From Clostridia bacterium (lineage in GTDB: Bacteria; Bacillota_A; Clostridia; Christensenellales; Aristaeellaceae), in NCBI GenBank assembly GCA_017525805.1, contig JAFXSH010000100.1, forward strand, positions 19,040 through 83,039: a stretch of DNA of 64,000 nt. Reading direction: 5' to 3'. A model generated the notes under the pieces. It had not been told where the DNA came from. It did not search any database and was given only the letters and a program-made list of their open reading frames with translations. This document shows positions 17,428-24,340 of this stretch, piece by piece. How positions within the stretch are numbered: position 1 is the first letter of the stretch; each line of letters opens with the position of its first letter. A program made the translations under genes and the position numbers.

Positions 17428-19341
17428 ATGAGCGAACAATTTGATAGTATGTCGGTGATCGAACTGAGGCAGAAAGCCAAAGAAATGGGCGTGAAATTGG
17501 GCGCCGGTATCAATAAACAAGGGATCGTCGCCAAATTGAAGGAAGCGGCGGAGCAGATGGGCGAAAGCGCGCGGCAGGAAGAGCAGCAGTCCCTTCCCAT
17601 CGCGGAAGCGCCTGCCCGGCCCATCCGAAACGCCGCCATCATTACCGACGACGAGGAAGTGGACGAGGATGATATCCCGGTGCTGACGCCCAATCCAGCG
17701 TTTCAGGCCGCGCCCCGTTCCGCGCCCAGGACCGCCAATCCTGTACCTACAGGCGCCGCCGCGCCCAGCGGTTCCTCTTTGAGCACCATTTCCGCCAAGG
17801 CCCCCGCCTTTACCATGGAGGGTTCCCGGGCGTGGCACAATCCCCGGGCGTATCAGGGCGCGAATACGTATCAGCGCACCCAGCCCGCCCAGAGCTGGAA
17901 CGCCCGTCCCGCCCAGCAGCCCCCCGCTGATCAGCGAAGCTACAGCGGACGGCCCGCGCCCCAGCAGCACATGGAGAGCCGCGCGCCCCAGCCCCGTCCC
18001 GTTCAGCAGCCGTCCTATGTGAACCGTTTCGGTCCGGAGACGGCCATGCAGGAAATGGAACAGCGTCCCGCCGAATACCGCGGCTATGGGTCGCCCGTGC
18101 AGCAGCAGGATTACGCGCCCCGGGAAAACAGCGCTGGCCCGGCCAATTACGGTTACAGCCAGCCCGCGTCTTATCCGCGCCGGGAGAGCGGCATGGGTAT
18201 CGCGGACATTCTGGCCGCGGGGGAGTGCGGCGACGGCGAGGGCGTTTTGGAGATCCATCCCGAGGGGTACGGTTTCCTGCGCACCAATCATTATTTGCCC
18301 GGCAAGCAGGACGTGTATATTTCTAACGCCCAGATCCGCCGCTTCAACCTGCGCACCGGCGATTATGTGGCGGGCAAGACCCGTCCCCAGCGGGAGGCGG
18401 ACCGTTACAGCGCCATGCTCTACATTACCGAAGTGAACGGTTCTGTTCCCGAGGAAATGCCTGCCCGGCCCCGCTTTGAGGATTTGACGCCCATTTATCC
18501 CAAACGGCGCATCTCCCTGACCGGGAAAAAGGAAAGCGACCCCACGCTGCGGCTGATGGACGTGCTGTGCCCCATTGGTTTTGGCCAGCGGGCTATGCTG
18601 CTGTGCGGCCCCAAGGTCAACCGGCTGGAGCTGCTCAAAAAGTTAGGCGCGGCCATCAACAGGAACCACAGCAAGGCGCAGATGATGATGCTGCTGGTGG
18701 ATGAGAGGCCCGAGGAAGTAACGGATATCAAGGAAGCCGTGAAGGGCGAAGTGATTTACGCCACCTTTGACGAGCCCGCCGAAAACCAGGTGCGGGTGAC
18801 GGAAATGGTCATGGAACGGGCCATGCGCATGGTGGAGCAGAAGAAAGACGTGATCATCTTAGCCGACAGCCTCACCCGTCTGGCCCGGGCAAGCAACGCC
18901 ATCGCTCCCCAGACGGCCCGCACCATGGGCGGCGGCCTGGCCGCCGGGGCCCTGAACAAGCCCAAGCGCTTCTTTGGCGCGGCCCGCAACACCCGGGAGG
19001 CGGGCAGCCTCACCATCATCGCCACCATGATGTGCGATACCAGCAACGAATTGGATCAGGCCATTCTGCGGGAATTCCGGGGCAACAGCAACATGCGCTG
19101 CACCCTCGTTCAAGGCAAGGGCGGCGCACCCATGATCCAGACAGCGGAATGCGGCACCATTCACGATGAATGGCTGCAGCCCGAGGAGGAAAGAAAGCTG
19201 GCGGAACGCCTGCGCGCGGAGACTGCCGGTATGCAGCCGGAAGAAGCCATGGAAAAGCTGCTGGCCGAAATAGCGGCATACGAAACCAACGAAGCATGGA
19301 TCGCGGCGGAAGCCGGAGAGACCAAATCGGAAAATGAATGA
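17428..19341 (+). CDS. rho: Transcription termination factor Rho homologue with disordered insert and altered Walker A
   Basis: A 637-residue Rho. An N-terminal Rho_N/SAP-like helix domain spans residues 1-45. About 200 residues of Gln/Pro/Arg/Ala-rich, low-complexity sequence follow. The cold-shock-like RNA-binding domain starts at GEGVLEIHPEGYGFLR (about 270-340) and the ATPase core follows. Core motifs kept are DERPEEVT, ILADSLTRLARASN (Walker B) and RPKRFFGAARN-like KPKRFFGAARN. The P-loop, normally PPKAGKT, reads GPKVNRL at residues 394-400, so GKT is gone. ATP use is therefore doubtful or non-standard. The start at 17428 has AAGGAGG upstream. An intrinsic terminator follows directly. 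Confidence 0.9.
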   Translation: MSEQFDSMSVIELRQKAKEMGVKLGAGINKQGIVAKLKEAAEQMGESARQEEQQSLPIAEAPARPIRNAAIITDDEEVDEDDIPVLTPNPAFQAAPRSAPRTANPVPTGAAAPSGSSLSTISAKAPAFTMEGSRAWHNPRAYQGANTYQRTQPAQSWNARPAQQPPADQRSYSGRPAPQQHMESRAPQPRPVQQPSYVNRFGPETAMQEMEQRPAEYRGYGSPVQQQDYAPRENSAGPANYGYSQPASYPRRESGMGIADILAAGECGDGEGVLEIHPEGYGFLRTNHYLPGKQDVYISNAQIRRFNLRTGDYVAGKTRPQREADRYSAMLYITEVNGSVPEEMPARPRFEDLTPIYPKRRISLTGKKESDPTLRLMDVLCPIGFGQRAMLLCGPKVNRLELLKKLGAAINRNHSKAQMMMLLVDERPEEVTDIKEAVKGEVIYATFDEPAENQVRVTEMVMERAMRMVEQKKDVIILADSLTRLARASNAIAPQTARTMGGGLAAGALNKPKRFFGAARNTREAGSLTIIATMMCDTSNELDQAILREFRGNSNMRCTLVQGKGGAPMIQTAECGTIHDEWLQPEEERKLAERLRAETAGMQPEEAMEKLLAEIAAYETNEAWIAAEAGETKSENE

Positions 19342-19350
19342 ATAAAGAAG

Positions 19351-19379
19351 GGGCTTCCGGAACGCCGGGAGCCCTTTTT
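19351..19379 (+). terminator. Intrinsic terminator after rho
   Basis: GGGCTTCCGG (19351-19360) pairs over 10 bp (one G-U) with CCGGGAGCCC (19365-19374), loop AACG, then T5. It begins 10 bp after the rho stop. Confidence 0.88.
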
Positions 19380-19391
19380 GAAAGGAAAAAG

Positions 19392-19835
19392 ATGCGCATC
19401 GTGATCGAAAAGGCGACCCGGCGGCTGACGGTGGAGAGCGATAGGGGAGAAACGCTTTTTACCTGCTCTATCGCTTTGGGAAGCTGCCCCATGGGCCCCA
19501 AGGAACGGGAGGGGGACGGCAAAACTCCTGAAGGGGTCTATTTCGTGTGCCTGAAAAAACGGGGGAAATACGGCCCCTCCCTGGGAGTGAGCTATCCCAA
19601 CGAGGAGGACGCACGGCGAATGGGCGCGGCCGAGGAATTGCTTTCCTGCATCCGGGAAAGAGCGGCCCAAAAAGAAAGGCCACCCTGGGGCACGGCCCTG
19701 GGCGGAGAAATCTATATTCATGGCGGCGGAACGGAAGGAGATTGGACGGCGGGCTGCGTCGCCCTGAACGACGGCGACGCGGAAACGCTGTATGATTTGG
19801 TTCCTCTTGGAACAGAGATACTTATTCACAAATAA
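19392..19835 (+). CDS. L,D-transpeptidase (YkuD-type) catalytic domain protein
   Basis: A 147-residue protein almost entirely made of the L,D-transpeptidase catalytic domain: ALGSCPMGPKEREGDGKTPEG, then IYIHGGGTEGDW and TAGCVALNDGD, with the His and nucleophile Cys in their usual order. The usual SxGC(I/V)R reads TAGCVA, so the Arg after the Cys is replaced by Ala. No signal peptide or membrane anchor is visible with the start at 19392, which is odd for a wall enzyme. This start lies after the rho terminator and has GAAAGG upstream; an ATG at 19338 would place the terminator inside the gene. Peptidoglycan cross-linking or editing is inferred. Confidence 0.85.
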   Translation: MRIVIEKATRRLTVESDRGETLFTCSIALGSCPMGPKEREGDGKTPEGVYFVCLKKRGKYGPSLGVSYPNEEDARRMGAAEELLSCIRERAAQKERPPWGTALGGEIYIHGGGTEGDWTAGCVALNDGDAETLYDLVPLGTEILIHK

Positions 19836-19836
19836 A

Positions 19837-20850
19837 TCATTCCGCCCGGTAAATGGCGATGGTCAGCGCCCCGTCCTGGCTGGAGGCGTCGATGCGCAGG
19901 GGGAAGGGATAATCGTTGCGGAAGCGGAAGTTCAGCTCGGAATTGCCCACAGCGGCGTCCACGCCGATGGGCAGGTAGCTGGCCCCGTTGTCCCCGTGGG
20001 CCCGGCGCTGGAGCACCGTCAGCCCCGGCAATTGCAGCACCACGTTGTACAGGGTGCTGGACACCTGGCAGGTGCCGCCGCCATAGCCCTGCTGCAACTG
20101 GCCGTCCACCAGCACACCGGCGGGCATATAGCCGCTGCTGGCCTTGTAAGGCCCCATATCCCGGTTGAAATTCAGGTTCCCGGCGGGGGGCAGCGGAAAG
20201 GCGCACAGCTTTTGGCAGGCCACGGCGATGTTGGTCATCCGGTTCAGGTTGGATTCGTCCGTGGTGATCTTATAAAAGGAGGTGTAGGACGCGATCGGCG
20301 CGTCGGTGCCCGCCTCCTCCGGCACTTCGTATACGTTCAGCATTTCGCCCAGCAGCCGGGAATCGATATAGCCGTACTGCCGGTGATAGATCACTTTCCC
20401 ATAGCCGTTTTCAAAACCGATAAAGGAAACCCGGGCGCCTTTATGCAGGGTGATCAGGGTTTCGCCGCCGCCGGGCAAAGTGGTGACGGGCGCGTCCTCA
20501 GCCTCCACCGCCGCCAGAAAATGATTGAAGTCCACGCCATAGGGCGGCGTGGAAATCTTGTCCAGCACCTTGGTATCCTCTAAGCACACCCGGCGGACAT
20601 AACCGGTCAGCTTGCCCTCCTGATAGGAAACCAGGGCGAAGGTGGGGTTCAGCGCCAGCACGGATATGCGCCGGGATTTGGGGATGACGCCGATCTGGGT
20701 AATGCCCTCGGTGCCGTCCCAATCAGCGTATACCTTGGAATCCACCCGGGTGCGGGCGGTATAAAGCGCGGGGGAGGCGTCCTCCGCCCGGCCCGGAAAG
20801 GCGGACCAGAGCAAAACAAGCGCCAGAGCCAGCGCCAGGAAGCGTTTCAT
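19837..20850 (-). CDS. Secreted VanW-domain protein (downstream copy)
   Basis: A 337-residue exported protein. A signal peptide occupies residues 1-22 (KRFLALALALVLLWSAFPGRA). The middle contains an SH3-like stretch, and the C-terminal VanW domain shows GGGTCQVSSTLYNVV, HGDNGASYLPIG and FRNDYPFPLRIDA. The VanW family was named from vancomycin resistance clusters; its biochemical role is unknown, though wall association is likely. It follows the paralogous gene by 6 bp, with its ribosome binding site inside the end of that gene, so they form an operon of tandem paralogues. Confidence 0.9.
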   Translation of the reverse strand: MKRFLALALALVLLWSAFPGRAEDASPALYTARTRVDSKVYADWDGTEGITQIGVIPKSRRISVLALNPTFALVSYQEGKLTGYVRRVCLEDTKVLDKISTPPYGVDFNHFLAAVEAEDAPVTTLPGGGETLITLHKGARVSFIGFENGYGKVIYHRQYGYIDSRLLGEMLNVYEVPEEAGTDAPIASYTSFYKITTDESNLNRMTNIAVACQKLCAFPLPPAGNLNFNRDMGPYKASSGYMPAGVLVDGQLQQGYGGGTCQVSSTLYNVVLQLPGLTVLQRRAHGDNGASYLPIGVDAAVGNSELNFRFRNDYPFPLRIDASSQDGALTIAIYRAE

Positions 20851-20856
20851 AGAATG

Positions 20857-21864
20857 TTAAATCTCCTTGTAAATGGCGACAAACAGCGCCAAATCATGGG
20901 TGGACGCGTCGATGCGGATGGGGAAATCGTAATCATTGCGGAAAATGAAGTTCTGGGTATCGGTGCCGGAAGCCGCGTCCATGCCGTGGGGCAGGTAGGA
21001 GGCGGCGTTATCGCCGTGGGGATTGCGGCGCAGCACGGTAATGCCGGGAAGCTGCATCAGGGCGTCCCACAGGGTGGAACTCACCTGGCAGCTGCCGCCG
21101 CCGTAACCCATTTTGGTTTCGCCGTCCACCAGCACCGGAGCCAGGCGATAGCCGTTTTCGGCGCTGAAAGGAGATACCATGTTATTGAAATTCATGGTTT
21201 GTCCCGGTTGAAGCACCACGCTGATGTACTTGCAGCACACGCCTAAGTTCACGATCCGGTCCGGGTTGTCATTGTAAAAAGAATTGAACACGGAAATGGG
21301 CTGGCTGCCGTCCGCTGTTTCGATGTCGGCGGCCACGGGCAGGATCTCCGCCAAATCGTTGGTGTTGATATAGCCGTATACCCGCTTGTGGATTACCACG
21401 GCCCAGCCGTCCTCAAATCCCTCGATGGCGATCCGCGCCCCGGCGGTCAGCAGGGACAGAGTATCGCTTTCAGCGGTTTTATCGGCCTTGACTTCCACGT
21501 CCCGGTCGATCACCGCGTAATAGGGCATGGATACGATGGGATAATCCGGCGTATGCACGGGATCGGGATTGCTCGTCACATCGATGCGGTGGCGCATCAC
21601 GTAGCCCACGCCGCTGCCCGCCTTGATGGCCACCCAGCCGGGATAAACGTCGAGGATCTGGATTTTGTTCCCGGCATTCATGGTTTTGATCACCTTGCCG
21701 GTCTCGGAATCCATTCTGTCGTAAACGTTGGTATAGCTGTTGGGATAGCGGCGGGTGATGATGCCTTCATACAGCACGCTGCTTTTCTTTTCAGCCGCCT
21801 GGGCGGCGGGAACGGACAGGACGCACAGGATCAGCATAAGGGGCAGCAAAAACCGGAATTTCAC
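20857..21864 (-). CDS. Secreted VanW-domain protein (upstream copy)
   Basis: A 335-residue exported paralogue of the next gene. The signal peptide is KFRFLLPLMLILCVLS followed by VPAAQA. The N-terminal half carries two short SH3-like segments (VYDRMDSETGKVI, KIQILDVYPGWVAIKAG). The C-terminal VanW domain has GGGSCQVSSTLWDAL, HGDNAASYLPHG and FRNDYDFPIRIDAS. The GTG at 21864 is preferred because GGAGG stands nine bases upstream; the ATG at 21891 has no ribosome binding site and would bury the signal peptide. Wall-associated role inferred; substrate unknown. Confidence 0.88.
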   Translation of the reverse strand: MKFRFLLPLMLILCVLSVPAAQAAEKKSSVLYEGIITRRYPNSYTNVYDRMDSETGKVIKTMNAGNKIQILDVYPGWVAIKAGSGVGYVMRHRIDVTSNPDPVHTPDYPIVSMPYYAVIDRDVEVKADKTAESDTLSLLTAGARIAIEGFEDGWAVVIHKRVYGYINTNDLAEILPVAADIETADGSQPISVFNSFYNDNPDRIVNLGVCCKYISVVLQPGQTMNFNNMVSPFSAENGYRLAPVLVDGETKMGYGGGSCQVSSTLWDALMQLPGITVLRRNPHGDNAASYLPHGMDAASGTDTQNFIFRNDYDFPIRIDASTHDLALFVAIYKEI

Positions 21865-21929
21865 CTTGAATGACCTCCAACCTTTTTCCATGGTAACTGC
21901 CAACCGCGCTTTTTGTCGGTTGCCTCACC

Positions 21930-21957
21930 ATTATAGCATGTTTTTGACCGTTGGCAA
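21930..21957 (-). promoter_or_regulatory. Promoter for the VanW pair
   Basis: TTGCCA (21952-21957) and TATAAT (21930-21935) on the minus strand, 16 bp apart, about 65 bp before the GTG start. Confidence 0.7.
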
Positions 21958-21999
21958 ATCCTTGAAAAGAATTTTTTACATTCCGTTCACGGTCCCCGG

Positions 22000-22028
22000 T
22001 TGTCCGGCGCTGCCGTATGTGATAGAAT
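22000..22028 (+). promoter_or_regulatory. Promoter for the GNAT gene
   Basis: TTGTCC (22000-22005) and TAGAAT (22023-22028), 17 bp apart, 32 bp before the ATG. Confidence 0.6.
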
Positions 22029-22060
22029 CATGACGGAAAAAGGATCGAAGGGAGAAAGCC

Positions 22061-22654
22061 ATGCCGACTTTTACCGTTGAGGAGCTTACGTTGGCCCAGA
22101 TCCGCGCCCTTTACTTTGGACGGATGCGGGAGGATTTTCCCCCGGCCGAGATCAAGCCCCTGAGCGCCATCGAACGGGCGCTGACCCGGGGCGAATACGT
22201 TTGCTACGGCGCCATGGACGGGGAGGATATTTTATCCTACGCCTTTTTTATCAGGCTGCGGGAAGGTGAAAAGGAATATGCCCTGTTTGATTATTTTGCG
22301 GTGAAAAAAGAAGCGCGCTGCATGGGGGTGGGCAGCGCGTTCCTGCAAACGATGATCGCGGGTTCCCTGAAAAACATGGCGGCGGTGCTGCTGGAGGTGG
22401 ACGACCCCGACTGCGCGTGGGACGAGGAAGAAAGGAACATCCGAAATCGCCGCCTGCGCTTTTATCTGCGGAACGGCCTCAGGGATACCTCCGTCACAGC
22501 CGTGGTGTACGGCGTGCAGTTCCGCATCCTGGCCCTGCCGGTGGGCACCTGCCCATCGCTCGACGACACCCGGCACATGTACGCCGATTTGTACCGCGCC
22601 GTCATGCCCCCAAAGATTTTCGCAAGCAAGGTGCTGATCCACGGGACACGGTGA
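22061..22654 (+). CDS. GNAT-family N-acetyltransferase
   Basis: A 197-residue protein with a GNAT core. The strand FDYFAVKKEARCMGVGSAFLQ carries the V-x-x-x-x-R/G-x-G-x-G/A acetyl-CoA loop in a divergent form, followed by LLEVDDPD and the RRLRFYLRNGLRD helix typical of motif B. The acceptor substrate is unknown. It is a single-gene unit with GGGAGAAAG before the ATG, ending at a shared terminator with the convergent DUF1232 gene. Confidence 0.82.
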   Translation: MPTFTVEELTLAQIRALYFGRMREDFPPAEIKPLSAIERALTRGEYVCYGAMDGEDILSYAFFIRLREGEKEYALFDYFAVKKEARCMGVGSAFLQTMIAGSLKNMAAVLLEVDDPDCAWDEEERNIRNRRLRFYLRNGLRDTSVTAVVYGVQFRILALPVGTCPSLDDTRHMYADLYRAVMPPKIFASKVLIHGTR

Positions 22655-22659
22655 TAATG

Positions 22660-22700
22660 AAAAAAGGCAGGACGGAAATTCATCCGTCCCGCCATTTTTT
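22660..22700. terminator. Bidirectional terminator overlapping the end of the DUF1232 gene
   Basis: GGCAGGACGGA (22666-22676) pairs with TCCGTCCCGCC (22683-22693), one mismatch, flanked by A6 and T6. The arm used on the minus strand is the last coding bases of the DUF1232 gene, whose stop lies in the loop. Confidence 0.85.
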
Positions 22701-23051
22701 ATAGCGATCCAATTCGGGCTGCACGATTTTCAGCGCCGTGCCCACCACGGCCACCTCGTCGGCGATGCCCGTTACGGGGATATCGTCCGGCATCAGGTAG
22801 TATTTTTTCACCAGATACAGAATGGCGCCCACCATGATCAGCAGCATCTTGCGGGGTACCCAAAAGCCCGCCCTTCCCCAGCATTTCACTTCGGATACCA
22901 TCAGGGCCAGATCGGGGTAAAATTTCCCGATGGCGGGCACCTGGCGCAGTTTGATGTCCAACGCCAGCAGCAGCTCGCTCATCCGGGCCGGACTGCTGAT
23001 ATACTTCGCGGCTTCTTCCGCGGCGCGGATCAAAATCTGGAATACCGGCAT
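22680..23051 (-). CDS. DUF1232-family small membrane protein
   Basis: A 123-residue protein. The C-terminal half matches the DUF1232 (YkvA-like) domain: a hydrophobic helix MLLIMVGAILYLVKKYY followed by the family block MPDDIPVTGIADEVAVVGTAL. The N-terminal half is helical. The role is unknown; relatives are membrane-associated. The ATG at 23051 has GGAGG 11 bases upstream; a TTG at 23099 in frame is less likely. The 3' end doubles as the stem of a terminator. Confidence 0.78.
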   Translation of the reverse strand: MPVFQILIRAAEEAAKYISSPARMSELLLALDIKLRQVPAIGKFYPDLALMVSEVKCWGRAGFWVPRKMLLIMVGAILYLVKKYYLMPDDIPVTGIADEVAVVGTALKIVQPELDRYKKWRDG

Positions 23052-23096
23052 GATCTTACCGTCCTCCGCACGCCTTATATGATTGACCAAATACAA

Positions 23097-23136
23097 CAAA
23101 CAGGGCTTTCCATATTCTTACGGAAACGCCTGTTTG
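23097..23136. other. Imperfect hairpin upstream of the DUF1232 gene
   Basis: CAAACAGG and TTTCC pair with GGAAA and CCTGTTTG around a 2x2 internal loop, with a 10-nt apical loop. It lies in the 196-bp gap between the sialidase end and the DUF1232 start, in the probable 5' leader of the latter. No U-tract; function unknown. Confidence 0.45.
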
Positions 23137-23247
23137 CTGTGCTGTTCAGCATATTTTTATTCATCTTTATTGTACATCAAATCGGGAGCTTTTTGTATAT
23201 TCCGGCAAGAGAAAAACAAGGGAAATACAATTTTGCGTGAAAGACGG

Positions 23248-24270
23248 TTATTGGATTTCATCCGGCGTCAGGACGGCCAGAAAAATCCCTTCGTAGGCGT
23301 CCTGCTCGCCGCCCTCGAAGAGGCAGGCGATATTTCCATCCGGCAGCAGGGTCAAATCGCTGTATGCGGCGGGGCCGGAGTGGATCACCGTGCCCGCGCT
23401 CCAGGTTTCGCCGCCGTCCGTGCTTTTGCGCACGGTCAGGCGCTGGCGTTCCTTGCTGTCGGCGGCGTTGCAGAAGTACAGCGTATTTCCAACGGCCAAG
23501 GCGGTTCCCTGGCAAACGGGGTCCGGCAATTGGGAATCCAGGCGCAGATTCTGCCAGGAGATACCCTCGTCCGCGGACCAGGCGGCGGCACGCGCCCCTT
23601 TGCCGTGATAGCTGCGCATATTGATATACAGCCGCCCGTCCGGCAGTTGGGCCAGGGAGCATTCGTTGGTGTTTTCGCCCACGTCGCCGCCCACGCGCCA
23701 GGTCATTCCGTGATCATCGGAATAAACCGTGTGGGAAATATAAGGCCCAGAGCCGCCCTCTGGCTTTTTTACCGCGTGATTGCAGGGAATGATCAGCCGT
23801 CCGCTTTTCAGCTGCGCGCCGTGGCAGGGCCCCATGGCGTACCAGGTCCAATCCTTGGGCTTTACCTGATCCGTCAGGTCAATCAGCTCGCTCCAGGTGC
23901 TGCCGCCGTCCCGGCTGCTGGCGCAGACTACCGTGCGGCCCGCCCCTTCCCACAGGATTTTTACTTCGCCGTCTTCCTTTAGATTTCCGTTCATCAGCAG
24001 CCAAAGCACGCCTGTGTCCCGATCGTAAACGGGGACGGGATTGTTCAGGGTATTTTTGCCGAACTGCGCCACGGGGAAGAGGGGGCCGAAGCTCGCCCCG
24101 CCGTCGTCGCTGATTCGTGCCACGATGTCGATGGAGCCGTTGTCGCCCATGTTTTCCAGCCGTCCCTCAGCAAAAGCGATGACCCGGCCAGTGTCAAGGG
24201 TGATCATCGCGGGAATGCGGTAGCCGTGATACGGGCCCTCTCCGGTGCGGTAGAGGCATTGAAGCTCCAT
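23248..24270 (-). CDS. Sialidase-like BNR-repeat protein, no signal peptide
   Basis: A 340-residue six-bladed beta-propeller of the exo-alpha-sialidase type. The N-terminal arginine motif reads GYRIPAM, followed by Asp-box repeats such as SDDGGASF, SRDGGSTW, SDDHGMTW, SADEGISW and STDGGETW. An Arg in GRLYINMRSY fits the arginine triad. It may cleave terminal sialic acids or related glycosides. No signal peptide is present, so it would act in the cytoplasm on imported sugars, unless exported by another route. The start at 24270 follows GGAAGG. It lies 70 bp after rnj with a hairpin but no clear terminator between, so it may be co-transcribed. Confidence 0.88.
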   Translation of the reverse strand: MELQCLYRTGEGPYHGYRIPAMITLDTGRVIAFAEGRLENMGDNGSIDIVARISDDGGASFGPLFPVAQFGKNTLNNPVPVYDRDTGVLWLLMNGNLKEDGEVKILWEGAGRTVVCASSRDGGSTWSELIDLTDQVKPKDWTWYAMGPCHGAQLKSGRLIIPCNHAVKKPEGGSGPYISHTVYSDDHGMTWRVGGDVGENTNECSLAQLPDGRLYINMRSYHGKGARAAAWSADEGISWQNLRLDSQLPDPVCQGTALAVGNTLYFCNAADSKERQRLTVRKSTDGGETWSAGTVIHSGPAAYSDLTLLPDGNIACLFEGGEQDAYEGIFLAVLTPDEIQ

Positions 24271-24298
24271 AGCGTTTCCTTCCTTCATAATGCAAGGA

Positions 24299-24321
24299 CC
24301 GCGGCAGAATCTGTGCCGCGG
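24299..24321. other. GC-rich hairpin between RNase J and sialidase genes
   Basis: CCGCGGCA (24299-24306) pairs perfectly with TGCCGCGG (24314-24321). There is no T-run after it on the minus strand, so it is a poor intrinsic terminator and may act as an attenuator or processing site. Confidence 0.55.
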
Positions 24322-24340
24322 CCTCAAAAAGACCTATGGG

